From contig CANFXW010000001.1 of NCBI GenBank assembly GCA_947451145.1, positions 124,001 to 188,000 on the forward strand: a DNA stretch of 64,000 bases. Direction: 5' to 3'. Under the pieces are notes generated by a model. That model was not told the DNA's origin. It did not search any database and saw only the letters and a list, made by a program, of their open reading frames with translations. Shown here piece after piece: positions 1 through 8,018 of this stretch (its first letter is position 1; each line of letters begins with the position of its first letter). Source of the stretch: Sphingomonadaceae bacterium. GTDB lineage: Bacteria > Pseudomonadota > Alphaproteobacteria > Sphingomonadales > Sphingomonadaceae. The translations under genes and the position numbers were made by a program.

Positions 1-76
1 TTTGCACCAGCAGCCGGACGATGTGACTGCCAACGAAGCCGCTCGCGCCAGTTACCAGAACGGGTTTGTCTACCAT
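1..76 (-). CDS. NAD(P)-dependent epimerase/dehydratase or extended SDR, N-terminal fragment
   Basis: Only the first 25 codons lie inside the window; the gene runs off the left edge. The ATG at 76 opens a protein that begins MVDKPVLVTGASGFVGSHIV, a first beta strand followed by the glycine-rich TGASGFVG loop (GxxGxxG) of extended short-chain dehydrogenases. It starts only five bases after the stop of the SnoaL-fold gene at 82-510 on the same strand, so it is probably the last visible member of that operon. The substrate cannot be told from the fragment. Family assignment rests on the Rossmann motif alone. Confidence 0.75.
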   Translation of the reverse strand, partial: MVDKPVLVTGASGFVGSHIVRLLVQ

Positions 77-81
77 CGCGC

Positions 82-510
82 TCAGGCCTGCGGTGCTGGG
101 GTGAAATCGATCAACAGGCGCGTGAGCTTGGTCTTGGCAATCTTCCACTCCCCGCCAATTTTCACATAGGTTTCAGCGTAGTGGCCATAGCCGGTCATCG
201 CAGGGCCGCCTTCAAAAATGACGCGGTCCTGCATGGCCCAAATTCCTTGTGCCGTTGCGCCAGTGATAGCGATTTCCGGGGTATGAACCTGATGCGCGGT
301 GCGGGCAGTTTCAATTGTCGCGCGGACCATGGCGATCGCCTCTGCGCGGCCATTAATGGGCGGCGGGCCACCAGCCTCTGAAGTGTCCAGTACCAGATTC
401 TCAGTGAACAGATCGGTCCAGGCGTCCCACTGCTTGGTATCCAGGAAACGGCAGTACCGTGCCTTGAGTTCGCAAATGGCATCGCGGTCACTGAGAGTGT
501 GATTGGACAT
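82..510 (-). CDS. SnoaL-like / nuclear transport factor 2-fold protein
   Basis: This 142-residue protein has the size and pattern of the SnoaL_4 group of the NTF2-like fold. An N-terminal helix (ICELKARYCRFLDTKQWDAW) is followed by the LF..D..LD strand, a central stretch containing HQVHTPEIAI, and C-terminal strands ending in Y.ETYVKIGGEWKIAKTKLTR. Members serve as small cyclases, isomerases, dehydratases or non-catalytic partners in catabolic clusters, so the reaction cannot be named. It follows the amidohydrolase at 621-1940 after a 110-base gap that holds a strong hairpin, and it is nearly contiguous with the epimerase fragment to its left. Five proteins of this fold class occur in the window. 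Confidence 0.8.
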   Translation of the reverse strand: MSNHTLSDRDAICELKARYCRFLDTKQWDAWTDLFTENLVLDTSEAGGPPPINGRAEAIAMVRATIETARTAHQVHTPEIAITGATAQGIWAMQDRVIFEGGPAMTGYGHYAETYVKIGGEWKIAKTKLTRLLIDFTPAPQA

Positions 511-570
511 CGTGGTCGCTCCTTGCTGCGCCTCAGATCACCCCAAGCCGGGACAAGTCAAAACGGCGAA

Positions 571-601
571 CGGGGCGGCAGCGCAAAACGCTGCCGCCCC
601 G
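571..601 (-). terminator. Strong GC-rich hairpin, likely terminator or attenuator
   Basis: A perfect 13-bp inverted repeat (571-583 paired with 589-601) encloses a 5-base loop, in the gap between the amidohydrolase stop and the SnoaL start. No long T tract follows on the minus strand, so it may attenuate or stabilise the transcript and not end it fully. Confidence 0.55.
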
Positions 602-620
602 CTAATGCACCAGCCAAAGA

Positions 621-1940
621 TCAGGCTGGCTCGGCGTGCTTCATGAACATACCGATGATGTCACCTGACGTAACCGGACGAGGCTTTTCGCCATCGGCCA
701 GCGGCTTGGCACCGCCGGTGGAAATCAGCGTCGTATCAACCCCGGCCGCTTTGGCCTTGGCCCGCAGTGCGCCCACGGTCAGCTCTTCCTTCGCAATGTG
801 GTCAAACATCGGGAAGTTGTAGAGCCGCATGGCGTTGAGGTGGGTGACCTTGTCGATCTGGCTGTCCGTCAGGAATTGAGCCGACTTCCAGAGAATCTCC
901 GGAGCGTTGGGCCAAGGAGCATCGGAATGCGGATAATCGACTTCGTAACAGATGCTGTCTTCGCCGATCAGTTCAATATTCTTCAGGCCATAGGCATCAT
1001 CGATGAAGCAGCTGGAGAAGTGGCGCTTGAACACTTCGCTGGGCTTCATGTCACCATAGTACTGGTTCGAATGGGTCCAGACGTGATGCTGATCATGGGT
1101 ATAATCGGCACGTTCCAGCAGATAGGGAATCCAGCCAATGCCGCTCTCCGACAGGCAAATCTTCATGTCGGGATAGCGATGCAGCGCGGCCAGGTTCATC
1201 CAGTCAGCAGCACCAAAAGCCACAGCCATTGGCATGGTCGTGATATTTGCTTCGATCGGGCTTTCCATCGAGCAATGCGGCGAGACATTGCCGGTGCCGA
1301 TGTGCAGGCAGATCGCAGTACCGCAATCCGAAACGGCCTTCCACAGCGGCTCCCAATAATCACTATGAACGGAGGGCATCCCGGCAATGGCGGGATTTTC
1401 GCTCATGGTGATGGCAAAGCATCCCTTGTCCGCCAGGCGGCGCACTTCCTTGGCGGTTTCCTGCATATCCCAAAGCGGCAGCACGCCGAGCGGGATGAAC
1501 CGGCCGGGATACTTCCCGCACCATTCGTCGATGTGCCAGTCATTGTAGGCGCGCATATGGACAATGGACTGGGCCTTGTCGGGGGCATCAATGAACAGCC
1601 CGCCGCTGATCCCGGCAAAGCTCGGGAAATTCAGCGCAGCGGCAATGCCGTTAACGTCCATGTCGCCAATGCGAGCATCGACATCGTAACAACCCTGGCG
1701 CAGTTGATTGAGGTTGGTCGGCTCCATGCCGTACTCTTCACGCACGCGGCCTGTCACCGAGTTCAGAGCAACGTTCTGCAACTGCTTGCCCTGATATTCC
1801 CAGTAGTTGACGCCGTTTTCACGCACTTTCAGCTTGGGTGCCGTGGCGTAGGCCTCGCCCGAGAGCTGGTTGTCGAACACGGTTCCGGGCTCGGTGATGT
1901 GATCATCAACACTGATGATCACCATGTCTTCCATTTTCAT
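621..1940 (-). CDS. Amidohydrolase-2 family metal-dependent TIM-barrel hydrolase/decarboxylase
   Basis: The 439-residue protein starts at the ATG at 1940, chosen because a GGGAG ribosome-binding site lies eight bases upstream; a start nine codons further upstream lacks one. The N-terminal SVDDHITEP segment carries the metal-site motif of the amidohydrolase-2 (ACMSD/resorcylate decarboxylase-like) superfamily. ICLHIGTG in the middle and EVDYPHSDAPWP near the C terminus supply the later histidine and aspartate ligands. Such enzymes hydrolyse C-N bonds or decarboxylate or retro-aldol ring products, commonly in aromatic and steroid catabolism. It sits downstream of the P450 and ferredoxin genes, after a 212-base gap that may hold an extra promoter. 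The substrate is unknown. Confidence 0.8.
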   Translation of the reverse strand: MKMEDMVIISVDDHITEPGTVFDNQLSGEAYATAPKLKVRENGVNYWEYQGKQLQNVALNSVTGRVREEYGMEPTNLNQLRQGCYDVDARIGDMDVNGIAAALNFPSFAGISGGLFIDAPDKAQSIVHMRAYNDWHIDEWCGKYPGRFIPLGVLPLWDMQETAKEVRRLADKGCFAITMSENPAIAGMPSVHSDYWEPLWKAVSDCGTAICLHIGTGNVSPHCSMESPIEANITTMPMAVAFGAADWMNLAALHRYPDMKICLSESGIGWIPYLLERADYTHDQHHVWTHSNQYYGDMKPSEVFKRHFSSCFIDDAYGLKNIELIGEDSICYEVDYPHSDAPWPNAPEILWKSAQFLTDSQIDKVTHLNAMRLYNFPMFDHIAKEELTVGALRAKAKAAGVDTTLISTGGAKPLADGEKPRPVTSGDIIGMFMKHAEPA

Positions 1941-2152
1941 TCTCAACACTCCCGCACGAATATGCACATGGCTGTAGCTTAGTTGGCGAAATCGGAGATT
2001 CAGGCCTTAAATTTCAACAAGGACAGAAATCTCCCGACCAAAATGCCTATTTACGATTTTGCAAAGCAACACTTTGACCCAGGTCAATCGAAAGCATTGA
2101 TAAGCAATTCGAAGGAATGGGGCAGATTGCTAAGACTTCTCCTAAAAAGCAA

Positions 2153-3433
2153 TCACCAAACCAACGGCACTGCCGCTGGGCCAACCACACCACCGGGTTT
2201 GAAGGCAATCTGGGCTCCCGGCTTAACCGAGAACTTCGGAATGCGCTTCAGCCATTCCTGCAGGGCGATTTTCAGCTCCATGCGAGCAAGATGTCCGCCC
2301 ATGCAGCTGTGCACACCAACAGTGAAGGCCAGGATGGTCTTGCGCGGACGATCAAAATCGACCTCGAGCGGATTGGGAAAGACTTCCGGATCGAAGTTCG
2401 CCGACGGAAGCACGGTCATTACCCGGTCCCCCTTCTTGATCTGCACACCGCGCATCTCGATGTCCTTCATCACCACGCGGGTGGAGAAAGTCACCGAATA
2501 GCGGCGCAACAGTTCTTCGACGATCTTGTCGATGTCGTCAGGACGGTCGATGATTTCCTGAACCCGGTCAGGGTTCTGGGCCAGCCAAAGCCAGATGTTG
2601 TTGAGCGTGGCATAAACCGTATCAAGGCCGCCGATCCACAGGAAGCAGACGAAGCCAAACACTTCCTTGTCGGAAAGCTTGCGCCCTTCGATCTCGGCAT
2701 TGGCGATCAGGCTGACCACGCCGCCGTCTGGATTGGCCTTCTTCTCGGCAATCGCGCCCCTGAGGTAGACAATCGCCTTGCCAAAGGCATCCGCGATCTC
2801 TGCCTGATCCGATGAATGGATCATGATGTCGGCCCAGCCAACAAAGGTGTCGCGCATGTCCTGCGGCAGGCCCATGATGTCGAGGAAGACCGAAACCGGC
2901 AGCGGGCGACCGAACGCCGTATTGAAGTTGCATTCACCGTCACCGACAAAGCCATCGATGATATCAATGGCGCGCTGGCGGATCAGGCCTTCCAGCGTCT
3001 TGATGCCGGCCGGGCAGAACAGCGGATCGACGATGTTGCGATACTTGCGATGCTGCGGCGGATCGACTTCCTGCGGGATGAAGAAGAAATAATCATCCGG
3101 ATCGCGCGGGAACGGGCTGGCCTCAAGATTGCGGAAGATATCGGCATGGCGCAACACGAACAGGCAGTCTTCGTGCTTGGTCAGATGCCAGGCATTGCGA
3201 TAAGGCGTTACGTCATAGAAAATAGGCGGAAAATTGTGCTGCATCGCTGCCATGTATTCATGGGGTGCGGCCAGAAATTCTGGGCTGAACATCAAGCCGC
3301 AGCTTTTCACCAGTTCGGGCGGCACATGCGACGGAATCTCGTCTGGACCGGCAAATGTCGGCACGTTGGGCTTCACCGGGTGAAGCGGATCCTGGACGTA
3401 GTTGTCGAGATCCGGAAAGGTCATGGCAGTCAT
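2153..3433 (-). CDS. Cytochrome P450 monooxygenase (bacterial class I)
   Basis: A soluble 426-residue P450. The start at 3433 has AGGAG seven bases upstream. Visible landmarks are the I-helix oxygen-binding segment GGLDT (about residues 268-272, where most P450s have AGxDT), the ExxR motif in EELLRR (about 307-310) and the heme loop FTVGVHSCMGG with the proximal cysteine near residue 377. Bacterial P450s of this type hydroxylate terpenoids, steroids or fatty acids, taking electrons from a 2Fe-2S ferredoxin. Such a ferredoxin is encoded 22 bases upstream (3456-3782). No ferredoxin reductase is present nearby. The glycine in place of alanine in the I-helix motif is slightly unusual. The substrate is not predictable. 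Confidence 0.95.
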   Translation of the reverse strand: MTAMTFPDLDNYVQDPLHPVKPNVPTFAGPDEIPSHVPPELVKSCGLMFSPEFLAAPHEYMAAMQHNFPPIFYDVTPYRNAWHLTKHEDCLFVLRHADIFRNLEASPFPRDPDDYFFFIPQEVDPPQHRKYRNIVDPLFCPAGIKTLEGLIRQRAIDIIDGFVGDGECNFNTAFGRPLPVSVFLDIMGLPQDMRDTFVGWADIMIHSSDQAEIADAFGKAIVYLRGAIAEKKANPDGGVVSLIANAEIEGRKLSDKEVFGFVCFLWIGGLDTVYATLNNIWLWLAQNPDRVQEIIDRPDDIDKIVEELLRRYSVTFSTRVVMKDIEMRGVQIKKGDRVMTVLPSANFDPEVFPNPLEVDFDRPRKTILAFTVGVHSCMGGHLARMELKIALQEWLKRIPKFSVKPGAQIAFKPGGVVGPAAVPLVW

Positions 3434-3455
3434 AGTGTGCTCCTCTCGCCCGCGG

Positions 3456-3782
3456 TCAGTACTGGGTTTCAGGCAGATGGACGACAAGGCCATCAAGTGC
3501 CTCGCTCATCACGATCTGGCATGACAGGCGGCTAGTTGCCTTGATCTCGGCGGCAGCCGCTTCAAGCAGTTCTGCTTCGACATCACCGTCAGGGCCGCCG
3601 ACTTTTGCCGTCCAGGCATCATCAACGTAGCAATGGCAAGTCGCGCAAGACGGCGCACCGCCGCATTCGCCGGCGATTCCATCAATGCCGTTATACAGCG
3701 CACCGCGCATAACATTTTCGCCGACGGGCACATCGACCGTCTGCTTGGATCCATCAAACTGGATATAGGTAACTTGTGGCAT
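3456..3782 (-). CDS. 2Fe-2S ferredoxin, adrenodoxin/putidaredoxin type
   Basis: A 108-residue protein starting MPQVTYIQFDGSKQTVDVPV. The cluster ligands follow the C-x5-C-x2-C pattern in GECGGAPSCATCHC, with the fourth cysteine in RLSCQIV, as in adrenodoxin-type ferredoxins that pass electrons to class I P450s. The ATG at 3782 is preferred because GAGGA lies five bases before it; an ATG two codons upstream is too close to that site. It is the first gene of the minus-strand operon ending at the left edge and most likely serves the adjacent P450, and perhaps also the second P450 at 29127-30368, which has no ferredoxin of its own. Confidence 0.93.
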   Translation of the reverse strand: MPQVTYIQFDGSKQTVDVPVGENVMRGALYNGIDGIAGECGGAPSCATCHCYVDDAWTAKVGGPDGDVEAELLEAAAAEIKATSRLSCQIVMSEALDGLVVHLPETQY

Positions 3783-4046
3783 GGGCATCCTCGTGCATGT
3801 CGATTGACGTTTGCTCACACCCTGATAGCATCGACTGGGCGGGATGAGTCAAGCTGTAATTTTATGCATCTGCATTGCCAAAATATCTTGGCGCCGGTGC
3901 ATGTTGCCGAAACCACAAGTGGCACCCTCCCCGCGATATTCCTGACCCGGTTGGCTCAGCGGCAACATTCCGATTGAAATGGGCCCATTGCATTGGCAAT
4001 GCCGCCGGGAACGCACAGCGCCAGCCTTTGGCTTTAAGGATTTTGT
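3783..4046. promoter_or_regulatory. Divergent promoter region between ferredoxin/P450 operon and crotonase
   Basis: This 264-base gap separates diverging genes and must hold promoters for both. It contains a small inverted repeat, CATTGC-4-GCAATG, at 3986-4001. It also carries a 15-base motif (3967-3981, ATTCCGATTGAAATG) that recurs with one mismatch at 6635-6649 in the divergent region ahead of the PRISE gene, at a comparable distance from the start codon. No coding sequence is evident. Confidence 0.5.
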
Positions 4047-4847
4047 ATGACCGAAGAACCGCACCTGCTCGTTAGCGAAGATGATGGCATCCTGATTGCT
4101 ACCTTCAATCGCCCGGACAAGCTCAACGCCATGAGCGCCGAATTGATGCGTTTGCTCGGAGAAGCAGTGGCGCGGTATCGCGACACTCCTGAACTGCGGG
4201 TAATGCTGATCCGGTCGCAAGGCCGCTATTTCTCGTCCGGTGCAGATCTCAAAGAAGGCGGCGGATCAGCAAAGGGTTTCCCGACGACCGGTTCGCAAGT
4301 GCGCGAATCACATCGCCGGCTCGCAATGCGCAGCCTGTGGGACGAAATGGAAGCAATCGAAAAGCCGTTCGTTGTTGCGCACCACGCCCGTTGCGTCGGT
4401 GGCAGCCTTGAGATGTCGCTTTCGTGCGACTTCCGCCTCGCGGCAGCCAGCGCCAGCTATGCGTTTCCCGAAGCGAAGTTCGGCGTGCTTCCGGCCACCA
4501 ACGGCGTTAGCCGGCTGGTTCGGCTTATAGGCCCCCATTGGGCGCGACTGATGATCACGGCTAACGTGCCCGTTGATGCCCAGGAAGCCCGGATCATGGG
4601 CCTCGTCCACAAGATCTATCCTGACGAGAGCTTCGAGGCCGATGTTATGGGTTTCTGCCGCCATCTCGCGCAGCAGAATGCCGAAATGGTCGGCGCATCC
4701 AAGATTGCCATCGAACTGGCGGCAGACCTGCCCGCCCATCAGGCCGCCTCGGTCGAGCGGCTTGTTAACAGTTCACTGATGCTGGGTGATGACTACAAGC
4801 AGTTGATGGTCGCCCATGTCGCCTCGATCGGCAGCAAAAAGGGGTAG
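4047..4847 (+). CDS. Enoyl-CoA hydratase/isomerase (crotonase) family protein
   Basis: A 266-residue crotonase preceded by AAGGA six bases before the ATG. Typical features are the opening FNRPDKLNAMS, the oxyanion-hole segment RYFSSGADLKEGG, the second CoA/oxyanion region CVGGSLEMSLSCDF with its glutamate, and FPEAKFGVLPATNG with the second candidate acidic residue. Members hydrate enoyl-CoA, isomerise it or cleave C-C bonds; the exact activity cannot be read from sequence. It is a single gene facing the thiolase/DUF35 pair, with a hairpin between the convergent ends. It probably acts in a beta-oxidation-like sequence with those genes. Confidence 0.88.
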   Translation: MTEEPHLLVSEDDGILIATFNRPDKLNAMSAELMRLLGEAVARYRDTPELRVMLIRSQGRYFSSGADLKEGGGSAKGFPTTGSQVRESHRRLAMRSLWDEMEAIEKPFVVAHHARCVGGSLEMSLSCDFRLAAASASYAFPEAKFGVLPATNGVSRLVRLIGPHWARLMITANVPVDAQEARIMGLVHKIYPDESFEADVMGFCRHLAQQNAEMVGASKIAIELAADLPAHQAASVERLVNSSLMLGDDYKQLMVAHVASIGSKKG

Positions 4848-4896
4848 ACTGCCAGAGCAGCCTACCCCCGAAAAATCCAGCGCTGGGACAGAGGCA

Positions 4897-4920
4897 AGCG
4901 GGAAGGCCAAGCTTCCCGCT
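4897..4920. terminator. Hairpin between convergent genes
   Basis: A 9-bp perfect stem (4897-4905 with 4912-4920, 6-base loop) lies between the ends of the crotonase and the thiolase genes. Its place between convergent genes suggests a bidirectional terminator. Confidence 0.5.
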
Positions 4921-4927
4921 GCCAGCC

Positions 4928-6073
4928 CTAGCGGCTGATGATCGAAACGCCTGCCGTGCCCGGCGCGCCGTAAAGTTGCGAATAACCGACCTTCGGATTG
5001 CCCGGGATCTGGCGCTCACCCGCCTGGCCGCGCAGCTGGCGCACCAGTTCGTGGATCTGGCGCAGCCCTGAGGCACCGATCGGTTCACCGTTGGCGATCA
5101 GACCGCCATCGGTGTTGACCGGAATGCGACCACCGATCTTGGTATCGCCATCAGCCAGCATCTGCTCCTGCTCGCCATCCTTGCAGAAGCCGTTTTCAGC
5201 CATGTGAATGATCTCCGCGCCGGAATCGGTATCCTGCAGCTGGACCACATCGACGTCTTCAGGCCCGATACCGGCAGTCTCGTAAGCCGCCCGTGACGCG
5301 AATACAGTCGGTGCTGGCTGGTCTTCAATCAGTGCAGAACTGCTGTGGACTTCGTAGGCACCGGCAAGGCGGGTCCGCAGGGCTGTCGCACGCAGGAAGA
5401 TCGGATCGGTGGTGTAACGCTTCGCCACTTCGGCGCTGCACAGCACCACGGCGGCCGCGCCCTCATCCGGCGTGCAGAACATGTAATGACGCAGCGGATA
5501 GTTGAGCATAGGCGACTCAAGGATCTGCTCTTCGCTCAGCGCCTTGCGGCGGAAAGCGTTGGGGTTCAGCACACCATTTGCATAGTTCTTGGCGGCAACC
5601 CGGGCCAAGGTCTGATGGCTGATGCCGAAATCATGCATGTAGCGGTTCATCTTCATGCCGAAGAACTTGGTGGTCAGAAACAGCCCCGCCTCACCATACC
5701 AGCTCGGCGCGCCATAGTGCACCGGATCAGAGGTGAAGGCACCGGAAGAATGCTTGTCCATTCCGACCGCAACGCCGATATCGTATTTGCCCGAGCGGAT
5801 GCCGTCAGCCGTCATTTCAAGCGCGGTCGCTGCGGTTGCGCAGCCGTTGTAGACGTCCATGAACGGAATGCCGGTGCGGCCAACGCGGCCCAAAACGGCA
5901 TCGGGGTTATCCACTTCAAAGCTGCCGCCGAACGCGAACTGGACATCCTTCCAAGTGATGCCTGCGTCGCCCAAAGCAAGGCGGATGGCATCAGCCCCCA
6001 TGTCGATCGCCGATTTCGCGCCGAAGCGCCCGAAGGGGTGCAGGCCTACACCCAGTACGACTACGTCGCGCAT
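4928..6073 (-). CDS. Thiolase-fold lipid-transfer protein (SCP2-thiolase/Ltp type), first copy
   Basis: A 381-residue thiolase-superfamily protein beginning MRDVVVLGVGLHPFGRFG. The VYNGCATAATAL segment (near residue 82) keeps the nucleophilic-cysteine position of SCP2-type thiolases. The C-terminal motif reads GGLIANGEPIGASG, where classical thiolases have GHP, so glutamate replaces the activating histidine. Proteins of this group form complexes with DUF35 proteins and perform thiolysis or retro-aldol cleavage of CoA thioesters. The DUF35 partner is encoded ten bases upstream (6084-6506). The catalytic type remains open because of the altered GHP motif. Confidence 0.85.
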   Translation of the reverse strand: MRDVVVLGVGLHPFGRFGAKSAIDMGADAIRLALGDAGITWKDVQFAFGGSFEVDNPDAVLGRVGRTGIPFMDVYNGCATAATALEMTADGIRSGKYDIGVAVGMDKHSSGAFTSDPVHYGAPSWYGEAGLFLTTKFFGMKMNRYMHDFGISHQTLARVAAKNYANGVLNPNAFRRKALSEEQILESPMLNYPLRHYMFCTPDEGAAAVVLCSAEVAKRYTTDPIFLRATALRTRLAGAYEVHSSSALIEDQPAPTVFASRAAYETAGIGPEDVDVVQLQDTDSGAEIIHMAENGFCKDGEQEQMLADGDTKIGGRIPVNTDGGLIANGEPIGASGLRQIHELVRQLRGQAGERQIPGNPKVGYSQLYGAPGTAGVSIISR

Positions 6074-6083
6074 GCCAGTCTCC

Positions 6084-6506
6084 TTAAACAGGCTTGAAGG
6101 CGAAGGAGACGATTTCCTTGTCGCCCTCGGTACGGAACGGCACGATCACCAGTTCCACCTTGCCACCAAATTTCAGCTTATCGGGATCGCTTTCGGTCAG
6201 CCGCGATTCGATCCTCACAACGCCCTCCAGATCGATCACGCCGACACCAAAGCCCTTGAAAGTTTCGGGCGTTTCACCACCGGCATAAGGAGCTTTCGGC
6301 AGGAATTCCTGCGTCGTCCATGCCCAGATCGTGCCCGTGGTCGGGAGTAGGAGTTGCTCTACCTCAAGGCTGCCGCAGACACCGCAGCTGGGTTGCATCG
6401 GGAAAAAGACTGCCTTGCATTCCGGGCAACGGCAGCCGATCAATTGCGGGTTATCAGACGGCCAGGTAAACACGTCTTCGGCGAAGGGTACGCTGGTCAA
6501 CACCAC
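6084..6506 (-). CDS. DUF35 OB-fold protein with N-terminal zinc ribbon, partner of the thiolase
   Basis: A 140-residue protein with the two parts of the DUF35 family. The rubredoxin-like zinc ribbon has C-x2-C at CRCPEC and C-x2-C at SCGVCG. The OB-fold follows, with GTIWAWTTQEF and later FGVGVIDLEGVVRIESRL. DUF35 proteins bind thiolase-like proteins and are required for activity in archaeal HMG-CoA synthesis and in actinobacterial Ltp2-type aldolases. It is the first gene of a two-gene operon with the thiolase at 4928-6073. The window has a second such pair at 38719-40346. Confidence 0.9.
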   Translation of the reverse strand: MVLTSVPFAEDVFTWPSDNPQLIGCRCPECKAVFFPMQPSCGVCGSLEVEQLLLPTTGTIWAWTTQEFLPKAPYAGGETPETFKGFGVGVIDLEGVVRIESRLTESDPDKLKFGGKVELVIVPFRTEGDKEIVSFAFKPV

Positions 6507-6723
6507 CGGTTCGTCCTCTCTTGCAAGGGTCGTTTCAGGCTCGCCTTACACTGACCGCAGAATAGATGCGAGACAAGCGCCAAGGGGGCAATTCAGCCGA
6601 CCCGTTAGCGCGGAGGGGTATCAATCTCAACAGGATTCTGATTGAAATGCCCAAGTGGTGAATTATTCTTGCCGGACCGGCATAGTGGGCCAAGAACCAG
6701 GGCCCGAAAGGCGCAATCAGACG
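6507..6723. promoter_or_regulatory. Divergent promoter region between DUF35/thiolase pair and PRISE gene
   Basis: In this 217-base gap, TTGAAA at 6643-6648 followed 16 bases later by TATTCT (6665-6670) resembles a sigma70-type promoter reading right. It lies within the ATTCTGATTGAAATG element (6635-6649) that is also present at 3967-3981. The assignment is by eye only. Confidence 0.35.
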
Positions 6724-7845
6724 ATGAAAAACGCAAATGCCCCAGCCGCTAACACCGTACTGATTGCCGGGGCTAGCGGCGTTATCGGTGCGGCGGCGGT
6801 TGAGCGGTTCGCGCGCCTGCCGGACTTCAGCGTGATCGCCCTTTCGCGCCGAAAGCCGGTCGTTCCGCCAGATTGCACCTTTACCCATTGCGCAGTTGAC
6901 CTGAGCGATGCCGGTGCCTGCCGCCAAGCCATTGCGGCGCTACAGCCGGTCTCGCATCTGGTTTATGCCGCCGTGAAAGAAGCGCCCGGACTCTCAGGCG
7001 GTTGGCATGACCGTGAGCTAATGGCAGCAAACGAACAGATGTTCGCAAATCTGCTTCATCCGTTGACGGAATGCGGACACTTGCGGCACGTTAGTCTCCT
7101 CCAGGGCGCAAAGGCCTATGGGGCCCATGTTCACCCCGTGACCATCCCGTTGCGTGAGGTTTCGCCCCGAGATCCGCATGCCAATTTCTATTGGTTGCAG
7201 GAAGATTTGCTGCGTGAGGCAAGCGCGAAGGCCGGTTTCGCTTTCACCATCTGGCGCCCGCAGGTCTTGTTGGGATCGGCGCCGGGTGCCGCGATGAATC
7301 CGGTGGCAGCAATCGGTGCCTACGCCGCAATCTGCAAAGAGCGGAACCTGCCATTCGCCCTGCCCGGCACCAGCGAAGCGCTCCTGGAACTGGTCGATGC
7401 AGACTTGCTGGGCAAGGCCTTTTTCTGGGCAACCCGGGCGCGCGAAGCGACAAACGAAACGTTCAACATTACCAACGGCGACACCTTCGTCCTGCGCCAT
7501 GCCTGGCCGAGCTTGGCCAAAGCGATGGGCCTTTCCAGTCACGGCCCTGCCCCAACCGATTTGAGCAGCTTCTTCGCTGAACCCCAAAACCGGCAGGCCT
7601 GGAAAGCCATTGTCAGCCGGTGCCTGCTTGCCGAATTGTCGCTCGAACAATTACTTGGCCAGTCGCACCACTATCTCGATTTGCTGAACGGAACGCGTCT
7701 GGGCTCGAAGGCCACTCCTGTTTTGCTGAGCACGATCAAACTGCGTCAGGCAGGCTTTCAGGACTGCCGTGATAGCAGCGCGTCTTTGATTGCCCAGATC
7801 CGCAAGATGACCGAGCTGCGCCTGTTGCCGCCTTTGCTGGCCTGA
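6724..7845 (+). CDS. PRISE-type short-chain dehydrogenase (progesterone 5beta-reductase/iridoid synthase-like)
   Basis: A 373-residue extended SDR with the nucleotide loop AGASGVIG. In place of the usual SDR YxxxK it shows the PRISE arrangement: a lysine in the LLQGAKAYGAHV segment and a tyrosine in NFYWLQEDLL, which correspond to the catalytic lysine (GxKHY) and tyrosine (NFYYxxED) of plant progesterone 5beta-reductase and iridoid synthase. Those enzymes reduce activated enones with NADPH. The start at 6724 was chosen over an earlier in-frame ATG because the Rossmann strand begins about ten residues after it; the ribosome-binding site is weak. A role in reducing a steroid-like or terpenoid enone is inferred. 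Confidence 0.78.
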   Translation: MKNANAPAANTVLIAGASGVIGAAAVERFARLPDFSVIALSRRKPVVPPDCTFTHCAVDLSDAGACRQAIAALQPVSHLVYAAVKEAPGLSGGWHDRELMAANEQMFANLLHPLTECGHLRHVSLLQGAKAYGAHVHPVTIPLREVSPRDPHANFYWLQEDLLREASAKAGFAFTIWRPQVLLGSAPGAAMNPVAAIGAYAAICKERNLPFALPGTSEALLELVDADLLGKAFFWATRAREATNETFNITNGDTFVLRHAWPSLAKAMGLSSHGPAPTDLSSFFAEPQNRQAWKAIVSRCLLAELSLEQLLGQSHHYLDLLNGTRLGSKATPVLLSTIKLRQAGFQDCRDSSASLIAQIRKMTELRLLPPLLA

Positions 7846-8018
7846 TTGCCCGCAAATTCAGGGATTCATGCCTCCGGAATTAATGCCATGCGTCACTTTC
7901 ATTGCAAATTTTCCGTTTCCGGGTTTGCGGTGGCCAAGAATCATCATAAGGGGGCTTAGCAATTTATGCCTGCGGCATGACACCGCACGTACGCATTCGA
8001 AAATTGGGAGCATTCCAA

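Noticed and set aside
798..1982. Long plus-strand open frame opposite the amidohydrolase gene
   Set aside because: It lies wholly antisense to a well-supported gene, has no recognisable motif, and such frames are expected at high GC content.
2816..3535. Plus-strand open frame of about 240 codons opposite the P450
   Set aside because: No family motif is visible, and it is antisense to the strongly supported P450.
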